Below, one piece after another: positions 26,026 to 34,644 of a stretch of DNA of 64,000 nucleotides. The stretch spans positions 6,039,501-6,103,500 of the forward strand of contig NZ_JACHMH010000001.1 in the NCBI RefSeq assembly GCF_014204915.1, read 5' to 3'. Numbering within the stretch: the stretch's first letter is position 1; every line of letters starts with the position of its first letter. Made by a program: the position numbers and the translations under genes. The stretch comes from Crossiella cryophila (GTDB lineage Bacteria > Actinomycetota > Actinomycetes > Mycobacteriales > Pseudonocardiaceae). Below the pieces are notes generated by a model. That model saw only the letters and a list, made by a program, of their open reading frames with translations, searched no databases and was not told the origin of the DNA.

Positions 26026-26805
26026 ATGACGACCCTCTCTGCCCGGAACACCCTCAGCACCGTCGCCCGGCTCCGCGCCGCGGGCTGTGTCTTCGCCGAG
26101 GACGAGGCCCGCCTCATCCTGGAGACCGCGACCGGCCCGGACCACGCCGAGGCCATGGTGCTGCGCCGCATCGACGGCGAACCCCTCGAACACGTGCTGG
26201 GCTGGGCGGAGTTCCACGGCCTGCGCATCTCGGTGGATCGCGGCGTGTTCGTGCCCCGCCGCCGCACCGAGTTCCTGGTCAGCCGCGCCATCGCGCTGGC
26301 GAAAACCGGGGCGGTGGTCCTCGACCTGTGCTGCGGCTCCGGCGCGGTGGCCGCGGCCATCGAGGCCGAACTCGGCGAGGTCGAATCACACGCCGCCGAC
26401 ATCGATCCGGCCGCGGTGCGCTGCGCCCGCCGCAACATGCTCGGCGAGGTGCACGAGGGCGACCTCTACCAGCCGCTGCCCGCCGACCTGCGCGAACGCA
26501 TCGACGTGCTGGTCGCCAACGCGCCGTACGTGCCCACCGACGCCATCGGCCTGCTGCCAGCCGAGGCCCGACTGCACGAACCGTGGGTGGCCCTGGACGG
26601 CGGTCCCGACGGCCTGGACGTGCAACGCCGGGTCGCCGCGCAGGCCCTGGCGTGGCTGGCCCCCGGCGGTCACCTGCTGGTGGAGACCAGCAGCCGCCAG
26701 GCCCCGCACACCGCGGCCACCTTCGCCCGGCACGGCCTGGTCCCGGAGATCGCCGAGGACGAGGACGCGGGCGCCACCGTGGTCATCGGGCAGCGCCCGG
26801 CCTAG
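26026..26805 (+). CDS. Putative protein N5-glutamine methyltransferase (PrmC/HemK-like)
   Basis: 259 residues. The SAM-binding motif VLDLCCGSGAVAAAI and the catalytic-site tetrapeptide as NAPYVP (NPPY in classical PrmC) identify this paralogous actinobacterial group, along with the N-terminal LEHVLGWAEFHGL and VPRRRTEFLV. Classical relatives methylate the GGQ glutamine of release factors; the substrate of this paralogue is unproven. Start at the ATG matching the family N-terminus. A possible leader precedes it. Its 3' end overlaps a convergent small gene by 4 bp. Confidence 0.88.
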   Translation: MTTLSARNTLSTVARLRAAGCVFAEDEARLILETATGPDHAEAMVLRRIDGEPLEHVLGWAEFHGLRISVDRGVFVPRRRTEFLVSRAIALAKTGAVVLDLCCGSGAVAAAIEAELGEVESHAADIDPAAVRCARRNMLGEVHEGDLYQPLPADLRERIDVLVANAPYVPTDAIGLLPAEARLHEPWVALDGGPDGLDVQRRVAAQALAWLAPGGHLLVETSSRQAPHTAATFARHGLVPEIAEDEDAGATVVIGQRPA

Positions 26806-26975
26806 CCCTCGTCGGAGGTGGGTTCGGCCGCCTTGCGTGCTGCGGGGCGGCCGAACCGCACGACACCGGACTCCAGGTCCAGGGGTCCGCGTTCGAACTT
26901 CTCGCCGTCGTCGTCCTCGTTCGTGGTCACCTTGCCGAGCTTGCGGCTGGGGAACAGTTCACCGAGTTGTGCCAT
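26802..26975 (-). CDS. Small conserved-looking hydrophilic protein
   Basis: 57 residues from ATG at 26975; an upstream GTG would add three residues. Highly charged: LFPSRKLGKVTTNEDDDGE and RGPLDLESGVVRFGRPA. The pattern of a short basic segment, an acidic stretch and a final LDLxxGxVRF resembles small DUF6191-like actinobacterial proteins, but this is uncertain. Convergent with the methyltransferase and next to the end of phoD. Function unknown. Confidence 0.55.
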   Translation of the reverse strand: MAQLGELFPSRKLGKVTTNEDDDGEKFERGPLDLESGVVRFGRPAARKAAEPTSDEG

Positions 26976-26993
26976 GTCCCCCACGGTAACCGG

Positions 26994-28514
26994 TCAGAGC
27001 CGCTGCACGCCCGGCCTGCCGTCCAGCACCGCGTACCTGCGGGCCACCGACAGCGTCACCTTCGCCGGATCCTTCTCCAGCACCGAGGAGACCTGCATGA
27101 ACTCCGCGGTGAGCTGGGCGGGGGTGAGTGTGGCCCGCACGTAGCCGCGGGTGTGCCCGACGTAGTTGAGGTGCGGGTTCTTGTCCAGCCCGCCGGGCAC
27201 GGTGGTGGAGCTGCGTGAGGTGATCGAGGTGGTGACCAGTTCCGCGCCCACGATCGGCGAGGTGTGCTGGAAGTAGTTGAGCCGCAGGTTGTTCGCCCAG
27301 GCCCGGTGCACATCGCCGGTCAGCACCACCGGGTTGCGCACGCCGCGGTCGATCCAGCCCTTGGTGAGGCGTTCCCGGTTGCGCCGGTAGCCGTCCCAGG
27401 AGTCGGTGCTGACATCGCAGGTGCCTGCCGCGCCGTCGGTGTCGCGCTGGGCGAAGAACACCTGCTGCCCCAGGATGTCCCAGCGCGAGTCCTTGATCGC
27501 CAGCCGATCCAGGAGCCACTTCTCCTGGGCCGCGCCGGTGAGGGTGCGGGCCTCCTTGGTGATCTCCGCGCAACTCCCGGCCGGTGCCTGCAACCAGCGG
27601 TGCTGCCGGGTGTCCATCATGTGGAAGCGAGCCAGCGAACCCCAGGCCAGACCGCGGTAGAGGTTGATCTTGCCGCCGGCCGGTTTCATCGCCTTGGGCA
27701 GTGGCATGTTCTCCCAGAACGCCTGGAAGGAGGCCTGTTTGCGGGCCGCGGCCGGTTCGGTGTGCCCGCCGGCCCAGTTGTTGCGCAGCTCGTGATCGTC
27801 GAAGACGACCAGCCAGGGCGCGGCGGCGTGCGCGGCCCGCAGCATCGGATCGAGGCGGTGCTGGGCATAGCGGATCCGGTACTCGCCGAGGGTGTCGGTC
27901 TCGTCGAAATCGGTGTAGCCACGCACCTTGTCGGCCTGCCCGGAGGGCTTCTCGTACATGTAGTCGCCGAGGAAGAGCACCAGGTCGGGCCGGTCGGCGG
28001 CCAGGTAGCGGTAGGCGTGGTACCAGCCCTCCTCGAAGTGCGCGCAGGAGGCGAAGGAGAAGGTCAGCTTGGCCGGTTCGGTGCCGGCGGCCGGTGCGGT
28101 GCGGGTGCGGCCGACGGGGGAGAGGGCGGCACCGGCCTTGAAGCGGTAGAAGTACTCCCGGCCCGGCTGCAGGCCGCGGGGTTCGGCGTGCACGCTGTGG
28201 CCCTCGGCGGCGATCGCGGTTTCCTTGCCGGAGGCCACGATCGCGGTCATCGCGGCGTCGGTGGCCAGCTGCCACTCGACCTCCACCGCGGCGGCGCCCA
28301 TGCCACCGTCGGGGTCCAGGGGGTTCTGCGCGAGGCGGGTCCACAGCACCATGCCGTCCGGCCGCGGTTCGCCGGAGCCGACACCCAGGGTGAAGGGGTC
28401 GGCCAGTGGGGCGAGCCTGCGGGCGGGGGCGTCGGAGAGTCCGATTCCGGGGGCGGCCAGGGTGCCGGTGGCGGCCAGGCCGGTGACCAGGAACAGGCGA
28501 CGGTTCAGCGACAT
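26994..28514 (-). CDS. phoD: PhoD-family alkaline phosphatase/phosphodiesterase, Tat-exported
   Basis: 506 residues from ATG at 28514. The N-terminus NRRLFLVTGLAATG is a twin-arginine signal. PhoD features follow: an N-terminal Ig-like domain (PLADPFTLGVGSGEP), then a calcineurin-like core with SCAHFEEGW, FLGDYMYE, FDDHELRNNW and LTGDVHRAWANNL, which hold the metal ligands (Fe/Ca). It acts outside the cell on phosphomono- or diesters under phosphate shortage. A small secreted-protein gene ends 13 bases upstream and is probably in the same operon. No clear Pho box was identified. Confidence 0.92.
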   Translation of the reverse strand: MSLNRRLFLVTGLAATGTLAAPGIGLSDAPARRLAPLADPFTLGVGSGEPRPDGMVLWTRLAQNPLDPDGGMGAAAVEVEWQLATDAAMTAIVASGKETAIAAEGHSVHAEPRGLQPGREYFYRFKAGAALSPVGRTRTAPAAGTEPAKLTFSFASCAHFEEGWYHAYRYLAADRPDLVLFLGDYMYEKPSGQADKVRGYTDFDETDTLGEYRIRYAQHRLDPMLRAAHAAAPWLVVFDDHELRNNWAGGHTEPAAARKQASFQAFWENMPLPKAMKPAGGKINLYRGLAWGSLARFHMMDTRQHRWLQAPAGSCAEITKEARTLTGAAQEKWLLDRLAIKDSRWDILGQQVFFAQRDTDGAAGTCDVSTDSWDGYRRNRERLTKGWIDRGVRNPVVLTGDVHRAWANNLRLNYFQHTSPIVGAELVTTSITSRSSTTVPGGLDKNPHLNYVGHTRGYVRATLTPAQLTAEFMQVSSVLEKDPAKVTLSVARRYAVLDGRPGVQRL

Positions 28515-28527
28515 CGGGATCCTCCGG

Positions 28528-28914
28528 TCAGGCTCGGTCGGTGATGGGGGCGCCGCAGGTGTTCTCCAGGACGTCCTTGCTGCCGTGTTCGCCGAGGCAG
28601 ACCCGGTAGTGCACCCAGCTGCCCTCGCCCAGTTCGAGGTTCGCGGTGACGCTGGTGCCCTTGCCGTTGGGGTTCCACACCAGGTGCGGGCCGGTGCCGT
28701 CGGGCAGCCAGTACAGGAGCACCGCGGAATGCCCGTCGCCGACCTGGTCGGTGAGGGTGAAGACCTCGCCGAGGGACTTGAAGCTCGCCTTGCCCGCACA
28801 CGCGGTGTCCGCGGTGCAGCGGGTGGAATCGGCCAGCGCGGCCGGGGTCGCCGACAGCGCCGCCACTAAGGCGGCGCCGCCGACGACCAGGGGACGTGAC
28901 AGTGTTCTTCGCAT
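28528..28914 (-). CDS. Small secreted protein, unknown function
   Basis: 128 residues from ATG at 28914 (MRRTLSRPLVVGGAAL); a longer frame upstream adds unlikely sequence. A Sec signal peptide ends near ATPAALA. The mature part has four cysteines (TRCTADTACAG at its start; RVCLG and ENTCG near its end), suggesting two disulfides, and a beta-rich middle (SAVLLYWLPDGTGPHLVWN). Located 13 bases upstream of phoD, so likely co-expressed. No family recognised. Confidence 0.75.
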   Translation of the reverse strand: MRRTLSRPLVVGGAALVAALSATPAALADSTRCTADTACAGKASFKSLGEVFTLTDQVGDGHSAVLLYWLPDGTGPHLVWNPNGKGTSVTANLELGEGSWVHYRVCLGEHGSKDVLENTCGAPITDRA

Positions 28915-29035
28915 CGACACCTGCCGTGGTGGGGGACGGCACGGCATGGTTACCAATTGGCAACCTTGCCGCAGGAACAGTAAGTTCCTAACATGCGGTG
29001 TCCTGGCCAGGCTAGCGCCGTTCAGCGGTTGCGGA

Positions 29036-30397
29036 TCAGGGCAGCAGCAGGCCCCAGTACAGGCCGAACGGCACCAGCACCGCGGTCCCGGCCAGCAGCA
29101 GCGGCAGCCGGAACCTGGCGGTCACGCTCGCCCGTTCCCGCCGCCAGGCCAGCGCGGTGAACACCCCGGCCACCACGGTCGCCACCCACAGCAGCTGCAC
29201 GGCCAGCCAGGGCAGCGGACGGCCCAGGATGATCGGCCCGCCGACATAGAAGGCGTTGCTGGTGAACAGGAATCCGACGTAACCGAGCGCGCCGAGCACC
29301 GCGGCCGAGCCGAGTCCGGCCAGCCAGCGGGCCGGGCGGACCGAGCGGGTGCGCCGCAGCGCGCCGATCCCGTAGCCCAGGAAGGCGATCAGCAGCAGCG
29401 CCAGCACGGCCAGCTGCGACCAGCCCGCCTCCCACCAGCCCAGGGGCTCCCGCGGCAGGGTGCGCGCGTCCTGCTTCGCCGGAGCGTCCACAGTGGACAC
29501 CGGCGGGCCGAAGGCGACCGTGTTCACCCACTCGCCCAACAGGTTCAGGTAACCCGGCTGGTAGTCCGCGCGCTTGGTGAAACCGCGGTCGTCGGTGCCC
29601 AGGATCCGGTGCTGACCGTCCGGGTAGGTCTTGAGCGTGTGGTGCCGGTGTCCGGTGCGGGCGAAGGTGTCCCGGTAGACCTCCAGGGATTCCCCCGGCG
29701 GGGTCAGCACGTCGTGACCACCCCAGACCGCGAGCACCGGCACGGTCACCTTGGCCAGGGTGGGCACCGGGTCGTAGAACGGCTCCGGGAACACCCCGCC
29801 CTCGGTGACCTGGCGCATCGCGGTGCGCAGCATGTGTCCCATCGAGCCCTGGATGCCGTGCCAGCGGACCCGGTTGGCCACCGCCCAGGTCTCCTGCCGG
29901 GCCGGGGTCAATCCGTTGGCGCCCACGGTGATCAGGAACTTCACCGCCTCCGAGCGGGTCGCCGCCAGGGGCGCGACCCAGCCGCCCTCGGAGAAGCCGA
30001 GCAGGCCGATCCGGGCCGGATCCACATCCGGGCGGTCCTTGATCAGCTGGGCCATCCCGGCGAGCGCGTCATCGGCGAGCTGGGTGTAGTCGCGGTGCAC
30101 CTTCGAGTAGCCCACGGTGCGCTTGCGGTAGGTCAGCGCGACGATCCCGGCCCTGGCGAATGCCTGCGCCTCGGGCAGCATGTTGTCCGCCTCGGTGGCC
30201 CCGGAACCGCTGATCAGCACCACCGCGGGATGGCGGCCGGGGGTGCCGGGGGAGGTGACGATGGCCGGGAAGGACAGCCCGTCCCTGGTGAAACTGGTCT
30301 GCTCGGCCTTGGCCGCGGGTTGAGCGTTCCCTGGTAAGGCGGTAGCGAGGGTGGCGACGGTCGCCAGCAGCGTGGCGAGCTTGATCCGGAGCAGCAC
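29036..30397 (-). CDS. Exported alpha/beta hydrolase with C-terminal membrane domain
   Basis: 453 residues from GTG at 30397, with GGAAAGGAG upstream. A signal peptide (LLRIKLATLLATVATLATALPG) precedes a dienelactone/prolyl-peptidase-like hydrolase: ISGSGATEADN, the elbow GFSEGG, the Asp in WGGHDVLTPP and the His in DGQHRIL. After residue ~330 come about four membrane helices (LAVLALLLIAFLGYGIGAL and others). The catalytic domain should face outside, tethered by the C-terminal helices. The fusion is unusual but known in actinomycetes. Substrate unknown. Confidence 0.82.
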   Translation of the reverse strand: MLLRIKLATLLATVATLATALPGNAQPAAKAEQTSFTRDGLSFPAIVTSPGTPGRHPAVVLISGSGATEADNMLPEAQAFARAGIVALTYRKRTVGYSKVHRDYTQLADDALAGMAQLIKDRPDVDPARIGLLGFSEGGWVAPLAATRSEAVKFLITVGANGLTPARQETWAVANRVRWHGIQGSMGHMLRTAMRQVTEGGVFPEPFYDPVPTLAKVTVPVLAVWGGHDVLTPPGESLEVYRDTFARTGHRHHTLKTYPDGQHRILGTDDRGFTKRADYQPGYLNLLGEWVNTVAFGPPVSTVDAPAKQDARTLPREPLGWWEAGWSQLAVLALLLIAFLGYGIGALRRTRSVRPARWLAGLGSAAVLGALGYVGFLFTSNAFYVGGPIILGRPLPWLAVQLLWVATVVAGVFTALAWRRERASVTARFRLPLLLAGTAVLVPFGLYWGLLLP

Positions 30398-30460
30398 GGA
30401 GTGCTCTCCTTTCCTTGCGGAGGTTGCGTACACGGGAAATGGCGCGTGCTTCCGTTGCTC

Positions 30461-30492
30461 CGGTGTCGCCGAGCGGCAACTCGGCGACACCG
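30461..30492 (-). terminator. Strong hairpin after the HTH regulator gene
   Basis: Perfect 13-bp stem CGGTGTCGCCGAG / CTCGGCGACACCG with a six-base loop, between the regulator stop (30507) and the hydrolase start (30397), both on the minus strand. There is no long U-tract, so it may act as a pause or processing site as well as a terminator. Confidence 0.7.
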
Positions 30493-30506
30493 GCCTTACT
30501 TCTTGC

Positions 30507-31073
30507 TCAGCCGTCCCCCGGATCGGGGAAGGCGACCCACCTGACCAGCAGCCGGCGGGAGTTCTGGGCGTCCGGGTCGTGGTTGTCCCGGTAGCGGTTG
30601 AGCAGGTCGAGGTAGTCGGCGAAGAACCGCATGAGTTCCTCCGGGGTCAGCGTGACCGCGCCCCGCGAGTAGGGCACCGCGTCGGCCCACTCGCCGAACT
30701 CCGCGCGACGCTCGGCGAAGCGCGCGTAGGTGGCCAGGTCCGCGGCCAGTCCGTCGTCGGCGAGCTTGGCCAGCACGGCCTGAACCTCCGGCGACTGACC
30801 GGCCGAGCGCGGGAAGCGGATGTCGGTGGAGACCGGCCGCCACCAGCGTTCCTTGCCGTGGCCCAGTTCGGTGTCCTCGCGGACGAAGTCGTGCCGGGCG
30901 AGCTGGCGCAGGTGGTAGCTGGTGGCCCCGGTGTTCTCCCCGAGCGCGGTGGCCAGGGTGGTCGCGGTGGCCGGGCCGTTGCGGTGCAGCTCCCGCAGGA
31001 TGCGCTGCCGCAGCGGATGCGCATAGGCCTTCAGCGCCGCTGGGTCGGTCAGCTCCCGGGGAGGCTCGGTCAT
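30507..31073 (-). CDS. ArsR-like winged-helix regulator
   Basis: 188 residues from ATG at 31073 (MTEPPRELTDPAALKAYAHPLRQ). HTH motif: RQRILRELHRNGPATATTLA, then GENTGATSYHLRQLARHDFV and a charged wing (DTELGHGKERWW). The C-terminal ~100 residues form a helical domain (LTPEELMRFFADYLDLL) typical of the HTH_20 group of actinobacterial regulators. Divergent from the deazaflavin oxidoreductase with a 131-bp intergenic region that contains an A/T-rich stretch, the likely shared control region. Confidence 0.87.
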   Translation of the reverse strand: MTEPPRELTDPAALKAYAHPLRQRILRELHRNGPATATTLATALGENTGATSYHLRQLARHDFVREDTELGHGKERWWRPVSTDIRFPRSAGQSPEVQAVLAKLADDGLAADLATYARFAERRAEFGEWADAVPYSRGAVTLTPEELMRFFADYLDLLNRYRDNHDPDAQNSRRLLVRWVAFPDPGDG

Positions 31074-31204
31074 GCCGCGACCATACCTGTGCAAAGAAAC
31101 CTGTGCACACATTTTTCTGCAAGTCGCGCGGAGAAGTTGTGGACAGCTCCGCGGCCTGTGGACAACCTCCGCCACCGTCCCGAAGATCGTGGTAAACCCT
31201 GGGT

Positions 31205-31615
31205 ATGAACGAGTTCAACCGGAAGCTGATCGAGGAGTTCCGGGCCAACGCCGGCCAGGTCGGCGGCATGTTCGCCGGATCCGACCTGGTCCTGCTCACC
31301 ACCACCGGGGCCAAGTCGGGGCTGCCCCGCACCAGCCCGACGCTGTACTTCCAGGAGGGCGACCAGCTCGGCGTGGTGGCCTCCAACGGCGGCGCGGACC
31401 AGCACCCGGCCTGGTACCACAACCTCAGGGCCAACCCGGTCGGCACCGCCGAGATCGGCGCGGAGACCTTCGCCTTCACCGCCACCGAGATCGCCGAGGA
31501 GTCCGAGCGGGTCCGCTGGTACGCCAAGGCGGTGGCGCACAACAAGTCCTTCGCCGAGTACGAGGCGGGCACCAGCCGCCGCATCCCGGTGCTGTTGCTG
31601 CGGCGGCACCCGTGA
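31205..31615 (+). CDS. Deazaflavin (F420)-dependent nitroreductase-family protein
   Basis: 136 residues, full length for the Ddn-like split-barrel family. Characteristic LVLLTTTGAKSGLPRTSPTLYF (strand and phosphate-binding turn), HPAWYHNLRANPVGTAEIG and C-terminal RRIPVLLLRR. Members use reduced F420 to reduce quinones or nitro-compounds. First gene of a tightly overlapping trio with a MarR/GbsR-like regulator (GTGA overlap) and a GNAT gene (GTGA overlap). Confidence 0.9.
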   Translation: MNEFNRKLIEEFRANAGQVGGMFAGSDLVLLTTTGAKSGLPRTSPTLYFQEGDQLGVVASNGGADQHPAWYHNLRANPVGTAEIGAETFAFTATEIAEESERVRWYAKAVAHNKSFAEYEAGTSRRIPVLLLRRHP

Positions 31616-32109
31616 GCGCGCAGGAGGTCACCGAGGCCGAGCGGCCGCGCGATGAGGAGGCGGTGGCCCGGTTCGTGGAGCGCTTCGCCCTGCTCATGAC
31701 CGAGGGCGGCATGCCGAGGATGGCAGCCAGGGTGTTCGCGCTGATCATGGCCTCCGAACAGGGCGCGCACACCGCGGCGGAGATCGCCAAGCGGCTGGAG
31801 ATCAGCCCGGCCGCGGTGTCCGGGGCGGTGCGCTTCCTGACCGAGACCCGCCTGGTCATCCGGGACCGGGAGCCGGGGCAGCGGCGCGATGTCTTCCGGG
31901 TCGGCGACGAGTTCTGGTACGACACCCTCTCCCGCAAGAACCGGGCCATGGACGACCTGCTGGCCGCGGCCAACGAGGGCGCGGCCGCACTCGGCCCGGA
32001 CACCCCGGCGGGCAGGCGGATGGCCGTCACCGGCGACTTCCTGTCCTACCTGCGCGAGCAACTGCCCAACCTGATCACCCGCTGGCAGGCGGAACGAGCC
32101 CCCCGGTGA
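31612..32109 (+). CDS. GbsR/MarR-type transcriptional regulator
   Basis: 165 residues from a GTG that overlaps the preceding stop by 4 bp. Winged helix: ARFVERFALLMTEGGMPRMAARVFALIMAS then TAAEIAKRLEISPAAVSGAVRFL and the wing RDREPGQRRDVFRV. The GbsR-like opening (EGGMPRMAARVFA) is distinctive. It may regulate its own operon of oxidoreductase and acetyltransferase genes. The ligand is unknown. Confidence 0.88.
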   Translation: MSAQEVTEAERPRDEEAVARFVERFALLMTEGGMPRMAARVFALIMASEQGAHTAAEIAKRLEISPAAVSGAVRFLTETRLVIRDREPGQRRDVFRVGDEFWYDTLSRKNRAMDDLLAAANEGAAALGPDTPAGRRMAVTGDFLSYLREQLPNLITRWQAERAPR

Positions 32110-32720
32110 CCGAGATCCACATCCGGCCCGCCGCCACCGAGGACGTCCCGGCCCTGACCGGGCTGCTGGTCCGCGCCTTCGCCGGGGACGAGTTCATCAA
32201 CTGGGTCTACCTCGACCCGCCCAGCCGCCCTCGGGTGCACGGCGGCCTGACCGCCGACGCACTGCGCCGCCAGTACCTGCCCGGCGGCGGCGTGCAGGTC
32301 GCCGTCGACGAACAGGACCGATTACTCGGCGGCGGGGTGTGGGCCCCGCCCGACCCGGCCCACGGCGGTCGCTGGCGCAAACTCCTGCTGATCCCGGCGA
32401 TCCTGACCGCCATGGGCCCGGCCAACTTCCGCGAGTTCCTCCGCCGTGGCAAGGCGGTCGACCACGCCCTGGCCGCCGCCCGCCCGCGCGAACCGCACTG
32501 GTACCTGTCCCTGCTGGCCGCCGACCCGGACCGGCAGCGCTCCGGCGTGGGCGGCGCGCTGCTGCGGGCCCGCCTCACCGGCCTGCACGCGCCCGCCTAC
32601 CTGGAATGCGTGCGGGACAACGTGGCCTACTACGAACGGTTCGGCTTCACCGTCACCGAGAAACTCGACCTGCCGACGGCGGCGCCGGCGCTGTTCGGGA
32701 TGTGGCGGGAGCCGAGCTGA
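32106..32720 (+). CDS. GNAT family N-acetyltransferase
   Basis: 204 residues from GTG overlapping the regulator stop. GNAT signature: N-terminal IHIRPAATEDVPALTGLL, motif A in YLSLLAADPDRQRSGVGGAL (acetyl-CoA pyrophosphate loop R-x-S-G-V-G-G) and motif B region VAYYERFGFTVTEKLDLP. The acceptor is unknown. Third gene of the overlapping trio that starts at 31205. Confidence 0.9.
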   Translation: MTEIHIRPAATEDVPALTGLLVRAFAGDEFINWVYLDPPSRPRVHGGLTADALRRQYLPGGGVQVAVDEQDRLLGGGVWAPPDPAHGGRWRKLLLIPAILTAMGPANFREFLRRGKAVDHALAAARPREPHWYLSLLAADPDRQRSGVGGALLRARLTGLHAPAYLECVRDNVAYYERFGFTVTEKLDLPTAAPALFGMWREPS

Positions 32721-32762
32721 GGAAGGCGCGCCGGCGGGCGATCGTCCATCGGCGCGGCTCCC

Positions 32763-33611
32763 TCACGCCTGTTCGTACTGCCTGGCCAGACCGGCGATGA
32801 ACTCCACCGACCTGGCGGGGCTCAACGCGACCTCGATCAGCTTGTCCACCTCGTGCTGGAAGAAGGCCAGCTCCTCCGGCTTGTCCAGGAACAACCCGGA
32901 GATCTTGTGATCGAGGAAGGCCACCGGCCCCTGCTCGGCGAAGTCGAGCAGGGTGAACGGCCCGTCCAGCCCGGCATGCCCACCCAGGTCGAAGGGCAGC
33001 ACCTGCAGGGTCACCGACGGCCGCTCGGCGGTGTCCACCAGCTGCCGGAGCTGGCGGGCCATCACCCGAGGGTTGCCCAGCACCCGCCGCAACGCCATCT
33101 CGTCCATGATCGCGTGGTACTCCGGCGGCACGTCCCGGCTGAGCACCGCCTGCCGCCCCATCCGCACCGCCACCCGCCCCTCGACCTCGGCCTCCGGCAT
33201 GCCACCGGCCTTCATCAGCGCCCGGGTGTAGTCGGCGGTCTGCAACAAACCCGGCACCAGCAGCGGCTGGCAGCTGTCGATCCGGATCGCCTCGTTCTCC
33301 AGCCGGATGAGCGTCTTGACCTCCTCCGACAACGGCCCGCTCAGCTCCCACCAGGCGTCCTCGCCATCGCGTTCGGCCAGCGTCAGCAACCGCTGCCGCT
33401 CCACCCCGACCACCCGGTAGATGGCCAGCATGGAGGCCGCGTCCGCCGGATTCACCCCCTGCTTGCCGGTCTCCATCCGCGAGATCTTGGATGCCTGCCA
33501 GCCCAGTTCCGCGGCCACCTGGACGCAGGTCAGCCCACGCTGTTTGCGCAGGGCACGGAGTTCACCGCCGACACTGCGCCCAGGCAGGATGGCGTGCTTC
33601 GGGCTGGACAT
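32763..33611 (-). CDS. XRE-type regulator with DUF5753 domain
   Basis: 282 residues from ATG at 33611; an in-frame start 24 bases further up is less likely. N-terminal helix-turn-helix (LRALRKQRGLTCVQVAAELG, then ASKISRMETGKQGV), followed by the DUF5753 domain (FQHEVDKLIEVAL at its end, LRQLVDTAERPSVTLQVLP in the middle). This is the Scr1-type architecture very numerous in actinomycetes, often paired with a small DUF397 protein; none is adjacent here. A perfect palindrome lies just upstream and may be its operator. Confidence 0.9.
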   Translation of the reverse strand: MSSPKHAILPGRSVGGELRALRKQRGLTCVQVAAELGWQASKISRMETGKQGVNPADAASMLAIYRVVGVERQRLLTLAERDGEDAWWELSGPLSEEVKTLIRLENEAIRIDSCQPLLVPGLLQTADYTRALMKAGGMPEAEVEGRVAVRMGRQAVLSRDVPPEYHAIMDEMALRRVLGNPRVMARQLRQLVDTAERPSVTLQVLPFDLGGHAGLDGPFTLLDFAEQGPVAFLDHKISGLFLDKPEELAFFQHEVDKLIEVALSPARSVEFIAGLARQYEQA

Positions 33612-33630
33612 GATCCCACGTATACCTGTA

Positions 33631-33642
33631 CGCAAATTTGCG
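33631..33642 (-). promoter_or_regulatory. Palindrome upstream of the DUF5753 regulator
   Basis: Perfect 12-bp palindrome CGCAAATTTGCG, 20 bases upstream of the regulator's start codon, in a locally A/T-rich stretch (TATACCTGTACGCAAATTTG). XRE repressors commonly bind such sites over their own promoters. Assignment as an operator is inference from position and symmetry. Confidence 0.5.
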
Positions 33643-33678
33643 AGCAGGCTCAGCCCGCCCCGTGACCCGATGAGGTGA

Positions 33679-34644
33679 TCACGCCGTCTGCCCAGGCCGA
33701 TCCACCACAGCCCGCCGCATGATCAGCACCGGCCCGAAGCTCTGCCCCTCCTGGTTGAACTGGTCGGCCTTGAGCGCCACACTGTGCTGCCCGAGGTACT
33801 CGTAGGTGCTGCGGTCGAACAACCATTCGACCCGCGTGTCGCCCACGACGAACCCGACCGCGACCGCGGGACGCCGCTTCACGTCCATCGTCTGGCCCAC
33901 CAGGTGCACGCCGGGAATCCGGGCCGCGGCCTGGTACAGCCCGACCAGCAACTCCGGCGGCGCGTTCCCCATCATCAGCAGCTCGTGAATCCGCTTGAAC
34001 ACCCGCCAATCCCGGGGCTGCTGATCGGGCTCGACCTCCCCGTAGAACTGGGCGAGCAGCTTGTCCGGGTCCGTGGGCAGTGTGCTGACCGGCGGAATGT
34101 TGCGGTCCGACTCATCCCAGCTCTGCCCTTCCCGCAGCTCACCCCCATCGTGCCGGGAAGCGCCCCGGACACTGGTGGCCGCCGGATACCAGTCCTCCCT
34201 CCGGTTGAACTCCGGCCCGGGAAGCACCCGGACCTGCCCGTCCTGGCCTATCTCGTGCCCCCGCCACTGATTGAAGCTGTCCACGTAGAGGTACTGATCG
34301 GGCCGAACCACCAACGGCCGGGCCCGCACCGCCTCCACCGCCTTGCTCAGCAACTCGGCCGCGTTCCGCACCGACGACCCCGCCACCTGCGAGTTCGACC
34401 CCACCGGCGCCGCCTCCCGAATGGCGGGAGCCACCAGCACCACCGCGGCCACCGCGGCCGCCACCACGAACGGAACCACCACCACCGGCCACCGCACCCA
34501 CGACCACCGGAACCGGGGCGTGGGGGAGTGCACCCGGCGCAGGAACTCCGCCCGCAACTCCGCGTGCCGCTGTTCGGACAATCCAGGATCCCCCGGCGGC
34601 GGCAACAGCCGGGTCAACTCAACCCGCTCCTGATCAAGGCTCAC
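33679..34644 (-). CDS. CU044_5270 family membrane-anchored protein
   Basis: 321 residues. A cytosolic N-terminus with DQERVELTRLLPPPGDPGL, one membrane helix (WPVVVVPFVVAAAVAAVVLV, about residues 52-72) and an extracytoplasmic domain (YLYVDSFNQWRG, GVHLVGQTMDVKRRPAVAVG). The family is found next to ECF sigma factors and probably acts as membrane sensor or anti-sigma partner. It overlaps the upstream sigma gene by 4 bp (ATGA), confirming coupled expression. No zinc-binding anti-sigma HxxxCxxC motif is present, so its regulatory mode is unknown. Confidence 0.88.
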   Translation of the reverse strand: MSLDQERVELTRLLPPPGDPGLSEQRHAELRAEFLRRVHSPTPRFRWSWVRWPVVVVPFVVAAAVAAVVLVAPAIREAAPVGSNSQVAGSSVRNAAELLSKAVEAVRARPLVVRPDQYLYVDSFNQWRGHEIGQDGQVRVLPGPEFNRREDWYPAATSVRGASRHDGGELREGQSWDESDRNIPPVSTLPTDPDKLLAQFYGEVEPDQQPRDWRVFKRIHELLMMGNAPPELLVGLYQAAARIPGVHLVGQTMDVKRRPAVAVGFVVGDTRVEWLFDRSTYEYLGQHSVALKADQFNQEGQSFGPVLIMRRAVVDRPGQTA